Assembly (NCBI GenBank): GCA_032358255.1
Contig: JAULBX010025807.1
Coordinates: 1 to 55,609, forward strand
Reading direction: 5' to 3'
Source of the DNA: Heterotrichella gracilis
Lineage: Eukaryota > Sar > Xanthophyceae > Tribonematales > Xanthonemataceae
DNA: 55,609 bases
The notes under the pieces are model-generated. The model did no database searches. It saw only the letters and a program-made list of their open reading frames with translations, and had not been told where the DNA came from. Both the position numbers and the translations under genes were made by a program. Positions 10,810-22,903 of the stretch are shown in pieces. Every line of letters starts with the position of its first letter. Within the stretch, counting starts at the first letter, position 1.

Positions 10810-13800
10810 CTACTCGTCGTCGTCGCTGTCAAATGTCACCTTGCTGGCCTTCTTGCTGAAGTCCACGTCCTTGAAGTGCGCCCCGTACAGCTTGCTCTCC
10901 TTCTTCTTCACCGTGGTGCCAAAGGCAAGCAGTGAGGCGGGGACCTCCTGGCCTGCCTCCCGCAGCACATTGATGAGCTCGCCTGCGCGCGGCTTGTCGG
11001 CTGTGGCGGTGAAGAAGGTGTGGGCGATGCCTGGGGTGGGGGGGGTGGGTGAGGGAGGGTCAGGAGGGGTGGGTGAAGGCGGGGGGCAGGGGAAGGGAGG
11101 GGGGTGGGTGGACTTGAGTGCTGGTCCAGGAATGTAGGGCTCCTAATCACTCCTCCATCGGTGCTGGTGGGCGTTCATGCATTCATGCCAGCCCTGTGCG
11201 TGGCTATTAATCCTTCATATCCTTTCATAGCCTGCAGCATATGGGTGCTGTATTGCGCAAGCCAACCTGCAGCAGGCCATACCATGTACCCATGCATGCT
11301 TGCACTCCCTTACATTATTTATTCAGTGACATGCGTTCTAACATTCAGCCAAATTTGCATTTACCCTTACACAGATTGCACTCCCCCATTTGCCACTGCT
11401 CCTTCCACCCAACACTACACGACTGCACACCCACCTGACTTCCCCGCCCGCCCGGTGCGCCCGATCCTGTGCACGTAGTCCTCGGTGGTGAGCGGGAAGG
11501 AGTAGTTGATCACCACCTCAACGTCGGGTATGTCCAGACCCCTGGCCGCCACGTCAGTGGCGATGAGCAGCGGGATGGCACCTGACTTGAAGTCCTCCAC
11601 CGCCTTGCTGCGCTGGATCTGGCTGATGTCGCCGTGGATGGCGGCAGCCTGATCGGGTGGGATGGGGATGGATTCGGTTTGATTCGGTTTGATTCGGTTT
11701 GATTGGGTTGGATTGGGTTGGATGGCGTCAGCCTGATGAAATGGGATCGGATAGGATGGCGTGGACATGCCCAAACACGATGCATCTTTTGTGTTCCCCA
11801 ATACAGATGGGGCAGGCGTGTGGCAGTGGCATGTCTAGGAATTCATTCATGCTCATGCCCGCCTTCCACCATTTCATGTTGTGAAACAATTGGCGCACAA
11901 ATTTATATGTATTTCAAAATCAGATTTATGGGGGTCTTGTCGCTTGCCAGTCGCACCAATCCTTCCCCTCTGCTTGCATACGTGTGCAATAAACCTGAAC
12001 CCCTTCCACCTCCCAGCCATTGCAGCCGTGTGCAAATTTAGATTGCATAGTTAAGAATTAGGGAACTGTATCCCCCCCTCCCTCCCCTTACCTTCCAGCC
12101 CTTGCGCGTGAGCAGCTGCTCCACCCTCGGCGCCTCCTTCTTGTACAGCACAAACACGATCATTCGGTTGGAGCGGCTGCTGTGGTAGCGCGTCATGAGC
12201 TCAAGCAGGCGCGTGTCTCGCTGGTGCTGTTCAATCACCTCAATGGTCTGGGGGGAGCAAGGGGGGAGGGGGTGGGTGGAAGGGAGGGGGACCAAGGGGA
12301 AGTGCATTCGTTTGCATGATTTTGAAGGGACCAGGGGGTAAAAAGGGATGCACCAGGCACACGAGGGTCACCGACTGGAAGGAAACCAGTCATGCTTGCA
12401 GACATATCACATGGGCATTGAGTGGATGCTCAAGGCAATCGCGTCCCGCCCAACCCATGGCCCATTGGGTCCACATCACCATGGCCACGGGTTTAAATGC
12501 ATCATGAACGCACTCCCACCCCAGCCCGGGGCCCCCACCTGCTTGATGCTGTGGCTGGCCGACAGGTCCATGGACCCTATCGTGACCCTAACAGGGTTTG
12601 CCAGGAAGTCAGCCGCCAGCTTCTGGATGGCTGCCGGCCAGGTCGCCGAGAACATGAGGGTGTGGCGGTCAGCGCGCGTGGTCTTTGCCAGCGCCCGTAT
12701 GTGGGGCTCAAATCCCAGGTCCAGCATGCGGTCAGCCTCGTCCAGCACCAGGTAGCTGATGTCCTCAAGCCTGAAGGGTTTAGGTTTAGGATTTACTTTT
12801 GGGGTGATGTCCTCCCGCCTGAGGAGGTTGGATGCATGGGGTTGGAGTAGGGTGGAGGATGGGGGTGAGGTGAGCTTGTAGGGATTGGTGGTGGGGGACA
12901 CAGCAGCCAGGTAGAGCTCAGCCAATACCATTGGCGCCCATCATTCACTTAGCACTGCCCAAAGATGGCCATCGCCATCGCACTATACCTACACTACGAA
13001 CCATCACCATGGAACCACCACCAGCAGGGCTTCATCACCTTAACCCTATACACCCCACCCGAGTCAACCCACCCACCTGCGCGCTCCCACATTCACCGAG
13101 TGTCCAACCTCCCTACAACCCCTAAACCCTAAACCCTACACCCAATCCCACACCACCCACCTGCACGCCCCCTCGTTCACCAGGTCCTCCAGCCTCCCCG
13201 GGGTGGCCACCACTATCGCTACCCCCTTGCGCAGCGCGCCCTTCTGCGGCCCCTTGGGCACCCCCCCGTACACGCACACGCACTCCACCCCTGCCTTGCT
13301 GCCAGACTCCTCCATCACTGTGGAGATCTGCACTGCAAGCTCCCGGGTGGGGGCAAGCATGAGCGCGGTGGGGCTGCGGCTGCCTGCACGCGGGGATTGC
13401 GGATTGTTGGCCATGGGGGGGTGCATGTGCATATGCGTGTGCAGGTGGGTGCACGTGCATGCCGCCCCAGTGCATTGCTCTGGAGATCACCAACCACTCC
13501 CAGCAATTGTGCGCGTCGCCCTTCGGATACCGAGCAAAGAGATCCGGTAATAAAATCCAACACCAACAATACGATAAGTGCGTCCCCATGTCCACCCGCT
13601 ACGCATCACCCACACCAAAGCCTAGGGTACCCACCTTCCGACCTGTTTGCCTTGATGTGGCACAGGGCGGGCAGGCCAAACGCCAGGGTCTTGCCAGACC
13701 CTGTGGCTGCGATGCCGATCAGGTCCCTGCCGCTCAGAATGATTGGCCAGCACTGCGCCTGGATGGGCGAGGGGTGCATGAAGTCGCGGGTGGCGTGCAG

Positions 13801-15029
13801 CAGCGAGCTGGGCAGGCCTGGGAGGCAATGGGGGGCGTGTTAGTGAGCCTTGACCAGCACAGGGGTAGGGTGTAGGGTTTGCGCCCGCTGGCGCGGGGTG
13901 AGGAATGGTGTGCAGGATGGTGCTTAGGAGTGTGGGCAGCCAGGTGGGTGGGCTGGGGCAAACCCTAGTAAACCTTCTTAAACCTTCTTTCAATCACTAC
14001 ATCGCCCTGCAGCGCCCCCGCACATAGCTGGTTTGTCATTTCTGCATGCTGGCGGTACAGCTTGACAAGCCATCACCAATGCGCAAGCTGAAATATGCGC
14101 AGGTAATTTGCACAACGCGCCCTCCTCCTCCCCCACTCCGCCGCCTCCCTTGCAGAGCGCTCCCCAGCGCCCGCCCCACCTGTCTGCGCAAACTCCTTCA
14201 CGGGCTTGAGTGCGCTCCCCTCCACAGTGATGGACCGCTCAGCCTGCCAGGCCGCCACCTCCGCGTCACCCCACCGTGTGATCTCCCCCTGCTCAGTGTA
14301 CAGCTGCTTCACCAGGGGGGGCTTGGTGCGTGCCAGCTCAGCGTCGCCCACAGAGGCCTGCGTGGAGTTGCCTGCAAGGGAAGGAATTGGATGGCCGCCT
14401 GTGAGTACCCTAAGCAGTGGTAGATCGCAGGTGGCGGGAGCGAGAATTGGGCCAGGGGGTGAGGGGCTTGTATATACCCCAGCCAATGGCAGAGCAGGGA
14501 TGTTTTTGGTCTCCTGAGTAATGCATGCCATATGCACACAACTGTGGTAGTACCACAGATCTGGGCGCTGGTGTGGGGTTGTGGCACAGGCGCACCCACC
14601 TTGCACGTGCACTGTCGCCTTGAGCGTCTTCATCTTTTTCTTCTCTACCACAGGCGCAGCAGCGTCCTCCCGATGGCGCTTTTCAGCCTTGGCCCCATCC
14701 CCGCTGGCAGCCCCCGCACTGCCCTCCTTGTTCTTCTTCTTTTTCTTCTTCTTCTCCCCCTCTGCCTCGGTCACAGCTGCTGCTGGTGCTGCATCGGCGC
14801 TGGCAGTCTCTGCTACCTCCCCGTCCTGACCCTTCTTCTTCTTCATTTTCTTGTCCTTTTTCAACTCCCCGCCACTCTCCTCTGCTGGTGCTGCTGCCAC
14901 TGGCTCAACTGCTTGCACTGCCGCTGCCACCACTGCGGCAGCAGCCTTCCTGGCCTTTTTCTGTGCCTTGCGCTGATTCTTTTCTTCCTTGGTCAGCTTG
15001 TTTTCCTTTGGAGCCTCAATAGGCGTCAT
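10810..15029 (-). CDS. DEAD-box ATP-dependent RNA helicase, DBP3/RH5 type
   Basis: Eight exons: 15029-14600, 14371-14180, 13817-13643, 13379-13161, 12770-12539, 12247-12092, 11648-11435 and 11030-10810; they join in phase to 612 aa. The N-terminus (about 140 aa) is Lys/Ala/Glu-rich with runs of Lys, as in nucleolar helicases. Motifs in order: Q motif (PSPIQAQ), I AATGSGKT, Ia PTREL, Ib [48 protein letters not shown]. The C-terminus is Lys-rich and ends SDDDE. Yeast Dbp3 and plant RH5 have this arrangement and act in 60S rRNA processing; that role is inferred by family. The start [11 protein letters not shown] was chosen; an upstream in-frame ATG at 15113 is possible. Introns contain copies of two exon edges (exons 5 and 7). 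Confidence 0.9.
11671..11750. repeat. GATTCGGTTT minisatellite plus copy of an exon edge
   Basis: Three GATTCGGTTT units (11671-11700) and two GATTGGGTTG units (11701-11720) sit in the helicase intron before exon 7. At 11720-11750 follows a degenerate copy of the exon 7 acceptor region (functional copy 11634-11665); GGATGGCG(T/G)CAGCCTGAT is shared. Confidence 0.75.
12759..12826. repeat. Copied exon edge joined by TTTAGG units
   Basis: TGATGTCCTCAAGCCTGA at the start of helicase exon 5 (functional acceptor at 12771) recurs as TGATGTCCTCCCGCCTGA at 12805, inside the preceding intron. The DNA between them is GGGTTTAGGTTTAGGAT, a degenerate telomere-type repeat. Confidence 0.75.
13120..13139. 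repeat. Interstitial telomeric repeat
   Basis: CCCTAAA-type units next to the 3' end of helicase exon 4 (13161), within intron 4. Comparable short tracts lie at 1806-1822, 2239-2260, 17352-17371, 30117-30152, 32354-32386, 36415-36425 and 48889-48902. Confidence 0.9.
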
Positions 15030-15919
15030 GCTGGCTATGTGCCAAGGCACACCTGCGGCACCCACCCCACCAGTGACAGGCCAACTTGCATGCATGCATA
15101 TGCATGGCGACACTGGACGCGTATGCTGCAGGGTTGGAGGATATTTCCAGAAAGTTTACCTTTAGAATGCTAGGTGTGCTGTGGTGTTTGAGCCAGTGCT
15201 TGTATACAGCAGATCCCCCCAGCGGTGGTGGTTGCCCCTACCAGACACGTGCTGTCCTGCAAACACAGGCAAGCAGTGAAGGGTGCTGGCGGTATGTAGT
15301 GGTGGGGTAAGACAAATTAAGGAACTAAGTTGGTACCAGGGGTGGGTGCGTGCGTGTGGGGTTGCGTGGAGGGGCATACCTCTAGGCGTCGCACAACTGG
15401 GGATGCGTTGTTCGTTACTGCTGTAGTACGACGAGTGTGCTGAAAGGTTTGGGACTTTGTGGGAAAACGTAGTCAGCTGTCGCCTGCTTGGTAGTACAGC
15501 GAGGCACAGAGTGGCACAAGAAGACTGCTGCAAACCAGGCAAACACCACGGCAACAAAACCCAAAGCAGAAAGTGGCGGCAACTGGCGGCCCAGCCAGCG
15601 GGCATTCGAGTGTAAAGTTGCAGGTGTCCAAGGGGGAGTACACCTCCCTCCCCCGCAGAGATATGCAGAGCACGTGGGCGATTTTTCCCGATCACATGGA
15701 CTCCTACGCAACCATTTTCCAGGTGACGTCGCAAGCGCACCTTGGAGAAACTGCTTTAACCAGCTGGTTTGGAAGTGCCTCTATCTTTATCCTTCCTCCA
15801 ACTTCGTCTGAAAACTCCAGCTCTAGTCTTCAACACGCATCGCCAACAAGGCTTACCCTTTACAGCAGCCTCGGAACACTCCCTTCGAGAAACTCTCCGC
15901 ACACGAGCAGGCCAGCAAG
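15030..15919. promoter_or_regulatory. Shared upstream region of helicase and USP genes
   Basis: The 890 bp between two divergent genes must hold both promoters and 5' UTRs. A TGACGTCG motif at 15723-15730 resembles a bZIP/CRE site. No conserved TATA box can be assigned with confidence. Frames here are shadows. Confidence 0.45.
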
Positions 15920-17610
15920 ATGACCACTCCTGCTCCCACCCCTGCAGGAAGAACCATAGTGGTGGCTGTTGATAACAGCACGGTCGCCGGTAAGCCTATG
16001 GTTGTTCCGTCTGAAATTGACAATAGGCATGCAGGCCATCAAACGCTGAGACGAATCCCCACCTTTTTGCCTGGTTGCGCTGGTTCACACGCCTTTCGCT
16101 TTGCTCTGATACGTCAGTCTAAACTTTCGGCGTTGCTTTTAGCTGCTAACGCATCGCGTGTACCGCAGAGGGGGCACTGAAATGGGCTACCGAAACCATG
16201 ATTGGCCCAAAGGATACGCTGCACCTGGTGACTATTGTGCGCCCACAGCCAGTGTCGTCCATGTCCGACGAGGACCCGGTATGTGAAATGCACCACCATC
16301 TGTATAGCTTTAACCGCCTTGCTGTCGTAGATACCTAAAAGTCTGGTTCTGGGCGATTCCGGAGGCGTTTGCCACATGCATGCATGCACTAACTGTAGTG
16401 CCATAGCCCCTGTGGTGCACACGTTGTGTGTTGTGCTTTTGTGCCTCCTGGGCTTGTGTTTTGAGCTGGCTTTAAACTTGTAAGGGGTAAACCTGATACT
16501 CAGTGAATGTGTGTGCTTGCGCAGTCCGACCCGTGGCTGCCCCCCTCAAAAAACGACATGAAGGCCGCTGACCAGCTACTGGACCACTTCAAGAGCAACC
16601 TGACAAACCTGCAGGTGAGGCACGGTATTCAAGGGGTTGTGGTTGAAAATTTCCCTACCTAGTCAGTGCATGCACCTGTGCCTGGCCAAGGATAACAATG
16701 CATTGCTTGCGGCACTGCAGCTGCGTTTCTGCACCATTTATATGATTTAATGTCAAATTTTGCAGTATGTATCCCGGTTCCCCAAGGTTCAGCACGAACC
16801 CGCAGTACAACTGAAACAAACCGACTTTGCTGGTGCCATAGTCGATTTGTTTTTGTTTTTTAACGCCCGATACCACGCCGCCAACCTTTACCCCCTGTGT
16901 GTTCTGTGTGTGCAGGTGAAACAATTGACCACCGCCAGTGTGGTTGCCGATGTGGGCGGCACCGAGGGTGTGGGTCAGGCCCTGCGCGAGTACACTACCC
17001 AGCAACAGGCCGACACCATGGTGGTGGGGCACAGGGGACTGGGGAGCATCAGCAAGTGAGTGACCGCTGCATGCAGCAACCAGTGATTGAGTCTGCCCTC
17101 TGCTGAGGTCATGTATGTGTACTCTGCTATGTCAAGCTTGAATTCAAGAAGCTTCGTGCTTGTTTGGCTTAGCAGCGGCAAGCAACACACCATTGTCCTT
17201 GTGCAATGCGCCGGCAACATTCGTGCAGGCAATTCGATATCCTTGGATTATGTAACCTGTTTACCATACAGTATCGCTGTAGCAGGCTGTAGAGCGTTAC
17301 ACATGTAACCTGCCTTGCTTAATCCATGTGCGCCCCTCCATCTGCGGGTCCCTAGGGTTTAGGGTTTAGGGCAGGCTGATGAGTTAAGACCCCATGCTAA
17401 GTCCATGTGCACCTGTTCGCCCGCAGGTCCCTGCTTGGTCTGGTTGGCCTGGGCAGCGTGAGCGAGTACTGCGTGAACAACGTGCCCTGCAACGTGGTGG
17501 TGCACAAGGAGCGCCCCGTGACCCCGACAGCAGGCCCCGCTGAGCACACGCCCATCAGGCACGCAAAGACGTTCGCAGACGCAGACCCCAACGACTACCT
17601 GTGCGCGTAG
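15920..17610 (+). CDS. Universal stress protein (USP) domain protein
   Basis: Five exons, 15920-15989, 16169-16278, 16525-16614, 16916-17055 and 17427-17610, join in phase to 197 aa. The N-terminal strand is TIVVAVDNSTVA, followed by a helix and LHLVTIVRP. The C-terminal half has the USP nucleotide-binding signature VVGHRGLGSISK, then LGLVGLGSVSEYCVNNVPCN and VVVH. This matches the plant/algal single-domain USP fold (about 160 aa) with a 40-aa tail of unknown role. The G-x(2)-G...G-(S/V) pattern suggests an ATP-binding USP. No transit peptide is evident, so cytosolic location is likely. A TTTAGGG tract lies in the last intron. Confidence 0.9.
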
Positions 17611-19508
17611 TGCGCCAACACACAGCTGCGCTGCCAAAAGCGTGGGACTGTTGAGTGGGGGCTGGCTGCGCCATGGCGGAATGAGAGGGGGGATTTGCTG
17701 GGTAAAAAGCCAGCACATTGCGGCGGCCAGGGTTGGCTGGGGGCCAGCACTTTTACAACTAGCTCAGAAACGGCGCCGGGTGATTTGGTTAGAATTACTG
17801 AGTGGATGCTCCACAGGACAGGCTCTTTTGCACATAATTGCTGGTCACGTGCGGATACAGATCACTGGGACATCCAACTGCACTTGCTGCCCTTCCAGTC
17901 TTTGCATGCGCTTCAGGTCCAGCATTCTGTTTCATCTGAAACCAACAGCTCGCGTCAGGGTACACTTTCTGGCTAATGTTATGTAGCGCACGCGCAGCGC
18001 TCAACGTAGTACTTGTGGGTACATGGGTCCCAAGTCCCCGCTGTTAGTGCTGTACAATGCCACCATGATGTGCAATACTAAGTTGGGGAATCAGCCAGTC
18101 TCTGAATTAGGCTTGTGCACCTTTGTCTGAACGGTCACTACTGTGCACTATGCAGCATTTAATCTACCTAATACTAAGATAGTATAGCATCGAGGGGATT
18201 TCTAAATCTAGAGGGTGGCGTGCGCCTAGGTTGACAAGTGTTGTTGAAATATTGGTGTGTGCACGCAGTCTGCGCAGTAGGCTGCCTGCAAGACGTATTT
18301 CAAACCCGCGGGGTGGAATCATATTGAATAAGGCCTAGGGTTGTTGAATAGCATTTAATGGCTGAGCAAGCGCATGGTGGTGGCAAATTTGCTCAGTTGC
18401 ATGCACTCGATGACATCATCGCAATTTGCTGCAGCAGCTGTAAAGGATCTTGCTGTTAGTATTACTGATACTAATTGACTGCAGTCGAGTCTCCCTTAAA
18501 TTACATGTCATGGTATTTTCCAGTCCGACTTAGTCTACAGTGTAGAAGCTGTCAGCACGGCACCCGGATGCGATAGCGGGAACATGTGAGGCATAATCTT
18601 CTGAATGCTGCTGCATGCCAATCATGCATGCCTGAGGCGCACGGCTCTAAAGAATGGCATTGCCAGCATCGATGCATCATGCATGCATGCTGCTAGTATG
18701 CCGCATCAAATCCCGTGCGGCGCCAATGGCGCCATGCAGTCTGAATTGTTTGAAACAAATTCCAAATTTGAAGTTTTGGACATCATTCACCGAGGGTGCG
18801 GGTGACATCTTGATTCAATAATGTTTATTGAAAGCTTAAATAAACAGACATTGCACAGGCTGCAAACCAATAATTAGAATTTGTTGTTTGCAAGTAATTA
18901 TTACATCCTGCACTTGACTCACAGAGTGGCACTACGGTGTATTGACCTGACCAGAAGCCATACACACTGTTACTAGCTGATTGCCGCGTTGGCATTAAAC
19001 GCAGTAGTCAGTTCCTGACCGCATTGAACGCAACTGTGTTCAACTGGCAGTTCCTGCAACAACAATTTCTGTATGGTCATCATGATCCCAACACCTGATT
19101 GGTGGACTCTATGTATGCAGCTCCAATCCAGCCCCTCCCCCCCTACGGTGGCTATAGAAGTGCGTCGCAGGTGCGGCGCTGGTCCCCCTTGCCATGCTGC
19201 CTGGTTGTGGCCTGGCAAGGCCAGCTGCTGCACCCCGAGGCCCCGCGATACCCATCCATTGTGCATGATGGCAATTCTGAAGTGGCTGATGATGACCACC
19301 TGGCCCATGTCAGGCGACGCACCACCTCGAGCCTTGCCCCTGCCTGCTGGCATGGGCGCACCCTGACGGTCCCAAGCACATCCGATTTCATCCATCGCGG
19401 ATCACGAACATCCTCCCCAAAACCAGCTGGCATGCGCCCTGATCATCCTGAGGATCAGCTGACCCCAGCCAGGCGACCATCCGCCTCGTGCTTGCCTCCT
19501 GCCTGCTG
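17611..19508. other. Intergenic region, 3' flanks of USP and CZIB genes
   Basis: USP and the CZIB-like gene converge here and no further gene is supported. TGCATGCATG palindromes recur (for example near 18625 and 18678). The frames at 19073-19500 have coding-like length but no recognisable product and overlap on opposite strands. Confidence 0.5.
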
Positions 19509-21000
19509 TCATCTCCGCACCTCAAACTTCCACTCCAGCTCAAGGATGCCCACCGACAGCTTGGCCTTGTCATCATAGTCTGCCCACTCCCGCTCAGACA
19601 GGTCCACGTCCTCAAACACGTGCCCCCCCGTGCTCTCCACTATGAAGCCGTTCTGAGACACAGCAGCGACAGATGGTGAGTGGGGGTGGAGCTGATGGAG
19701 CCACGGCCAGCTGGTAAGTGGATGCAGGGCATGGCTCCGGCTGGCCATGCTGCTCGATGTGCACAAGGTGCGTGGTGTCAAGCTAGCGGCTGTCAGGAGT
19801 AGCACATCAGCCATGCAATATTGGCGCCCAACAGCCGCTGATCATAGCTAAGCAGCTGGTGAACTGGTGTTGGCCTGGCCTGACACATGCAAGCACGCGG
19901 GCCAGGCCTGCCTGTGCTAGGGACAGTGACTGACAGCAGCAAGCGCCAATAAGGCTCAAGGCTGTAACAGGGGGACTAGAATAGGACTATTCTAGTCCCC
20001 CTGGCTCTAAGTGCAATTCATCCCCTCTGCATACCTCTGGGTGGAAGTCAATTGGCTCCATGCCCCGGCACTCAAACCCAATGATGGGAACAAACGTCCC
20101 GTCATCAGCAGCTGCAGGGCAAGAAAGGCTCATCACCAAAACTGACTTTGGGTACCCAATAAATATCAAGCAAAAATTGGGGTTGTCTGCGTCTTAGCAG
20201 CACCACCTAGCTTGCGCACCTGTGTATGGCCGGGTCACTTTCTTCACCTCCACAACATTCATTTGAGCCTCTTTCTTGCTGTCCCGTTCCCACTTGAGCA
20301 CAAAGTTGGCTGTTCCCCTGCTGCCTGATAGGTCATGGGTTTCACTGGCACTAGCGTACACCCCCTCGCGGATGTCTTCGCCCACGGTGTTCTTGACCTG
20401 CATGCATTACCTCCATCATTGCACTGGCACATGCATGCATATGGCCCCCTGATTTTGAGCATACGAGTTGGGGTGTATACTAACCGTCAAACAATATGAG
20501 TAGTCGCTTGGGAGCCGGATGCTTGCCACGTTCTCCAGGTCCGCCTTTATGCATAGCACCAGTAACTGCGTCACAGCGCCACCATGGTTAGCTCACAAGG
20601 CAGCAAGATGTTGCGGCCCAGACAGGTCACGACGCACGCTGTGACCAGGCAACGCACCACCATCGCAGCAGAAAATGGGCAGTGAGCCAGGAACGCTGGG
20701 TGGTTGCTGCTGCAGTGAAACCCCGCTAGTGCCTTGATGTGCGTCAGTGGGTCGGGAAGGGCAGTCTGAGGGCAGTGGGGGGAGGTTCAGAGCAACAAGG
20801 GCTGACCTTTCTTACAACCAATCAAGCAGAATCTGGACGTCAGAATACACGGCGTGATGGGTTCTCACCAAACTTAGTTTTTCTCTTTGGCCGTCGTCAA
20901 GGCAGCAAGGTAACAGGGTGCACCTGCAGCTGCCCCAGCTGGCACTGTGAGCGATTGTGCAACTCGAAGGCGCCGGAACACCCACTTGGCCCATTTTCAT
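19509..21000 (-). CDS. CZIB (UPF0587/DUF866) homologue lacking the zinc-binding cysteines
   Basis: Exons 20565-20485, 20397-20220, 20111-20035 and 19652-19509 are secure. A 15-nt first exon at 21000-20986 (MKMGQ) is tentative but fits in phase and gives 164 aa, against 160 aa for human C1orf123/CZIB. Family landmarks: IKADLENV near the N-terminus, RPYTA, GFECRGMEPIDFHP, and C-terminal SEREWADYDDKAKLSVGI. Known members hold zinc with two CxxC motifs. Here the aligned positions read VKNTVGED instead of a CGNC-type motif and LKWERD instead of a CKLC-type motif, so both pairs are lost although the rest is conserved. The molecular function of the family is poorly known. It is transcribed divergently from the RSP7 gene. 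Confidence 0.85.
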
Positions 21001-21216
21001 AATCGCAGGCCTTTCACGACTTTGCTGTATATGTAACGAGGCTGTGATATCGTGCCATGCGTCTGATATTTAGTAGTTGCCAGGGATTAAAACTGGCATG
21101 CGGGCATGCGAAGGTTGAACTCAAGAACTAAAGGGTCCTGTAGCGTAACAGACACAGGGATAAACTTGCCTGCACCCTCGCAAATCTGCAGTTCTGTATT
21201 GAAACATCGCGGCAAC
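21001..21216. promoter_or_regulatory. Putative bidirectional promoter (CZIB-like / RSP7)
   Basis: Only 216 bp separate the tentative CZIB-like start (21000, minus) from the RSP7 ATG (21217, plus). Any promoter elements for both genes, and both 5' UTRs, must lie here if the tentative first exon is right. Confidence 0.4.
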
Positions 21217-22477
21217 ATGAGTTTGGGGTACTACGAGGAGGACTTCAAGTTGCCTCCAGAGCTCCCTGAAATATTAACCAATTTCGCCAAGGTAGTCATA
21301 CGCAAGCAGGTGCGTGTGCGTGCACATGACCGTTGGCCCCGTTTGTGAAGTATTGGAAGTGACTCAACCGCGCCCACATGCAGCCAAGGGACATATTTGC
21401 CTTCGGTGCTGACTACTTCTCACAGCGAGTAGTGCCAGAGGCTGCAGATGTTGCACAGCAGGAGTCCAGCTATGTGACCCAACCCACGCCAGATACCATA
21501 ATGCTAGGTGAGGTTCATTTAACAGACTGCTGGCAACAAGAAGGAGGTTGGCAGGGTGCTGAGGGCAGCCATGGTGCCATGTTTTACACAGGTCTATTTA
21601 GCAAGATGGATGTTTCGGGTTCTGGCCACCTCAACAGGCAGAGCTTTCAGGAAGCACTCATGTCCCCAGAAATGGGACTTTCGTTGAGGCAGATAAGGCG
21701 TGTTCTTATGGAATGCACTGAAGATGAAGCTGGGAACATAGCGTATGCAGAGTTCCTGCCAACCTTCATGGCCACTGTCACAGAGGTGCGCAGTTCAACA
21801 CAGCAGTGGCTCCTGTGGTCGAAGGGCAACCCGTAGGGTCTCCTGATGCAATGGTCACCTTGCCTGTCTTTCATAGTGTCACACTGTGACAGCATGAGCT
21901 GGTAGCAATCCAAGCAAGTAAATCAGTTCAATGCAGTGATGTGTTGGTGACAGTGTGCTGCTGAATGCAGACAACCCAGTTGGCTGAACTTGAACCCTGT
22001 CGCATTGATGCTGAGCGCCAGCTGCTGAATGGCGTCCCAGACTACGAGGTTCACCGCAAACTCCTCAGCCTGTGCCAAACGCTGGATGAAGCAGGCACAG
22101 GGAAACTCACTCGCCAGGTAACCCTCAAGCTGGTTGTTCGTAGTGTATTGCACGGTGACGTTTCATTACGTGGGGTAACCATACATGTTACCCATAGTTG
22201 TCAAACTCCATGTTCACTTTGACGCCGTTCAGACAGCCAGTGTGCTGTGCAGGAGTTCAAGTGCTGCTTGCAGAACCCTGAAGTGGGTCTTACACAAAAG
22301 GAAGTGAACGTGTTGCTGAGCGAAGTGCGGCCTGATGCGCACAGTGGGGAGATATCCTACAAAGATTTTGTCTCCAATTGTTTTGCCATTATATCAGACT
22401 ACTTCTTGGAAGTGCGCTTGCTAGACCTCAAGGCAAAGGCCTCAACGCTGCCCGATACACTGCAAACCATCACCTGA
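21217..22477 (+). CDS. RSP7: Radial spoke protein 7-like (RIIa domain plus EF-hand-like repeats)
   Basis: Five exons (21217-21309, 21384-21507, 21592-21785, 21971-22117, 22253-22477) join to 260 aa. Residues about 8-45 form an RIIa dimerisation/docking domain (LPPELPEILTNFAKVVIRKQ, then PRDIFAFGADYFSQR). Two similar EF-hand pairs follow: MDVSGSGHLNRQSFQEAL...MGLSLRQI and LDEAGTGKLTRQ-EFKCCL...VGLTQKEV, each with a partner loop (EDEAGNIAYAEF and DAHSGEISYKDF). Several calcium-ligand positions are replaced, so calcium binding may be weak. In Chlamydomonas, RSP7 has RIIa plus EF-hands while RSP11 has RIIa only, so RSP7 is the better match. It would act in the radial-spoke stalk of motile flagella. 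Confidence 0.85.
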
Positions 22478-22903
22478 CAATACTCAAAGGGCGTCCAAGT
22501 ATGTACAAAGTAAAACACCTCTTTGCCAGCAGTTGTGGTCTGGCAACATAAGAAAAAAGGCCATCCAGTGCTTTGCACATTTCAGTGCGCAAGTTGTGAA
22601 GCCAAGCTATAGTACATAGGGGGAAACCCAAGTCTTCAGTGATACTGTTCATGCTAGACGTAGCTGCTGCACATACTGCGGGGGGTAACCAGTACATGTT
22701 ATGGAGAACTGTGTGCTAAATGAGCAAGCCGTAAGCAACAGCCTTTGATGGTGCAACAGAGTATCAGTAAAATGCAAGACCACCTCCTATACACTTCCAA
22801 TACCTCGACAGTTCACAAAGTTCGAGTACCAGGCCACACAGTGGGTACGCTCTCACAGTTCATCCAAAAAAACTGCACCTTGTAAAATAGCTGTGAAGAC
22901 TGT
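22478..22903. other. Convergent 3' flanks of RSP7 and MinE
   Basis: No gene is supported. A TGTAA, the usual green-algal poly(A) signal, occurs at 22882 on the plus strand, about 400 nt after the RSP7 stop and only about 20 nt from the MinE stop, so the two transcripts may overlap at their 3' ends. Confidence 0.4.

Noticed and set aside
14581..14829. Plus-strand frame rich in Phe/Ser opposite the helicase Lys-rich N-terminus
   Set aside because: It is the antisense of poly-Lys codons in helicase exon 1.
16764..16860. Possible extra USP exon (coding-like YVSRFPKVQHEP)
   Set aside because: Codon phase closes exactly without it and USP proteins lack such an insertion.
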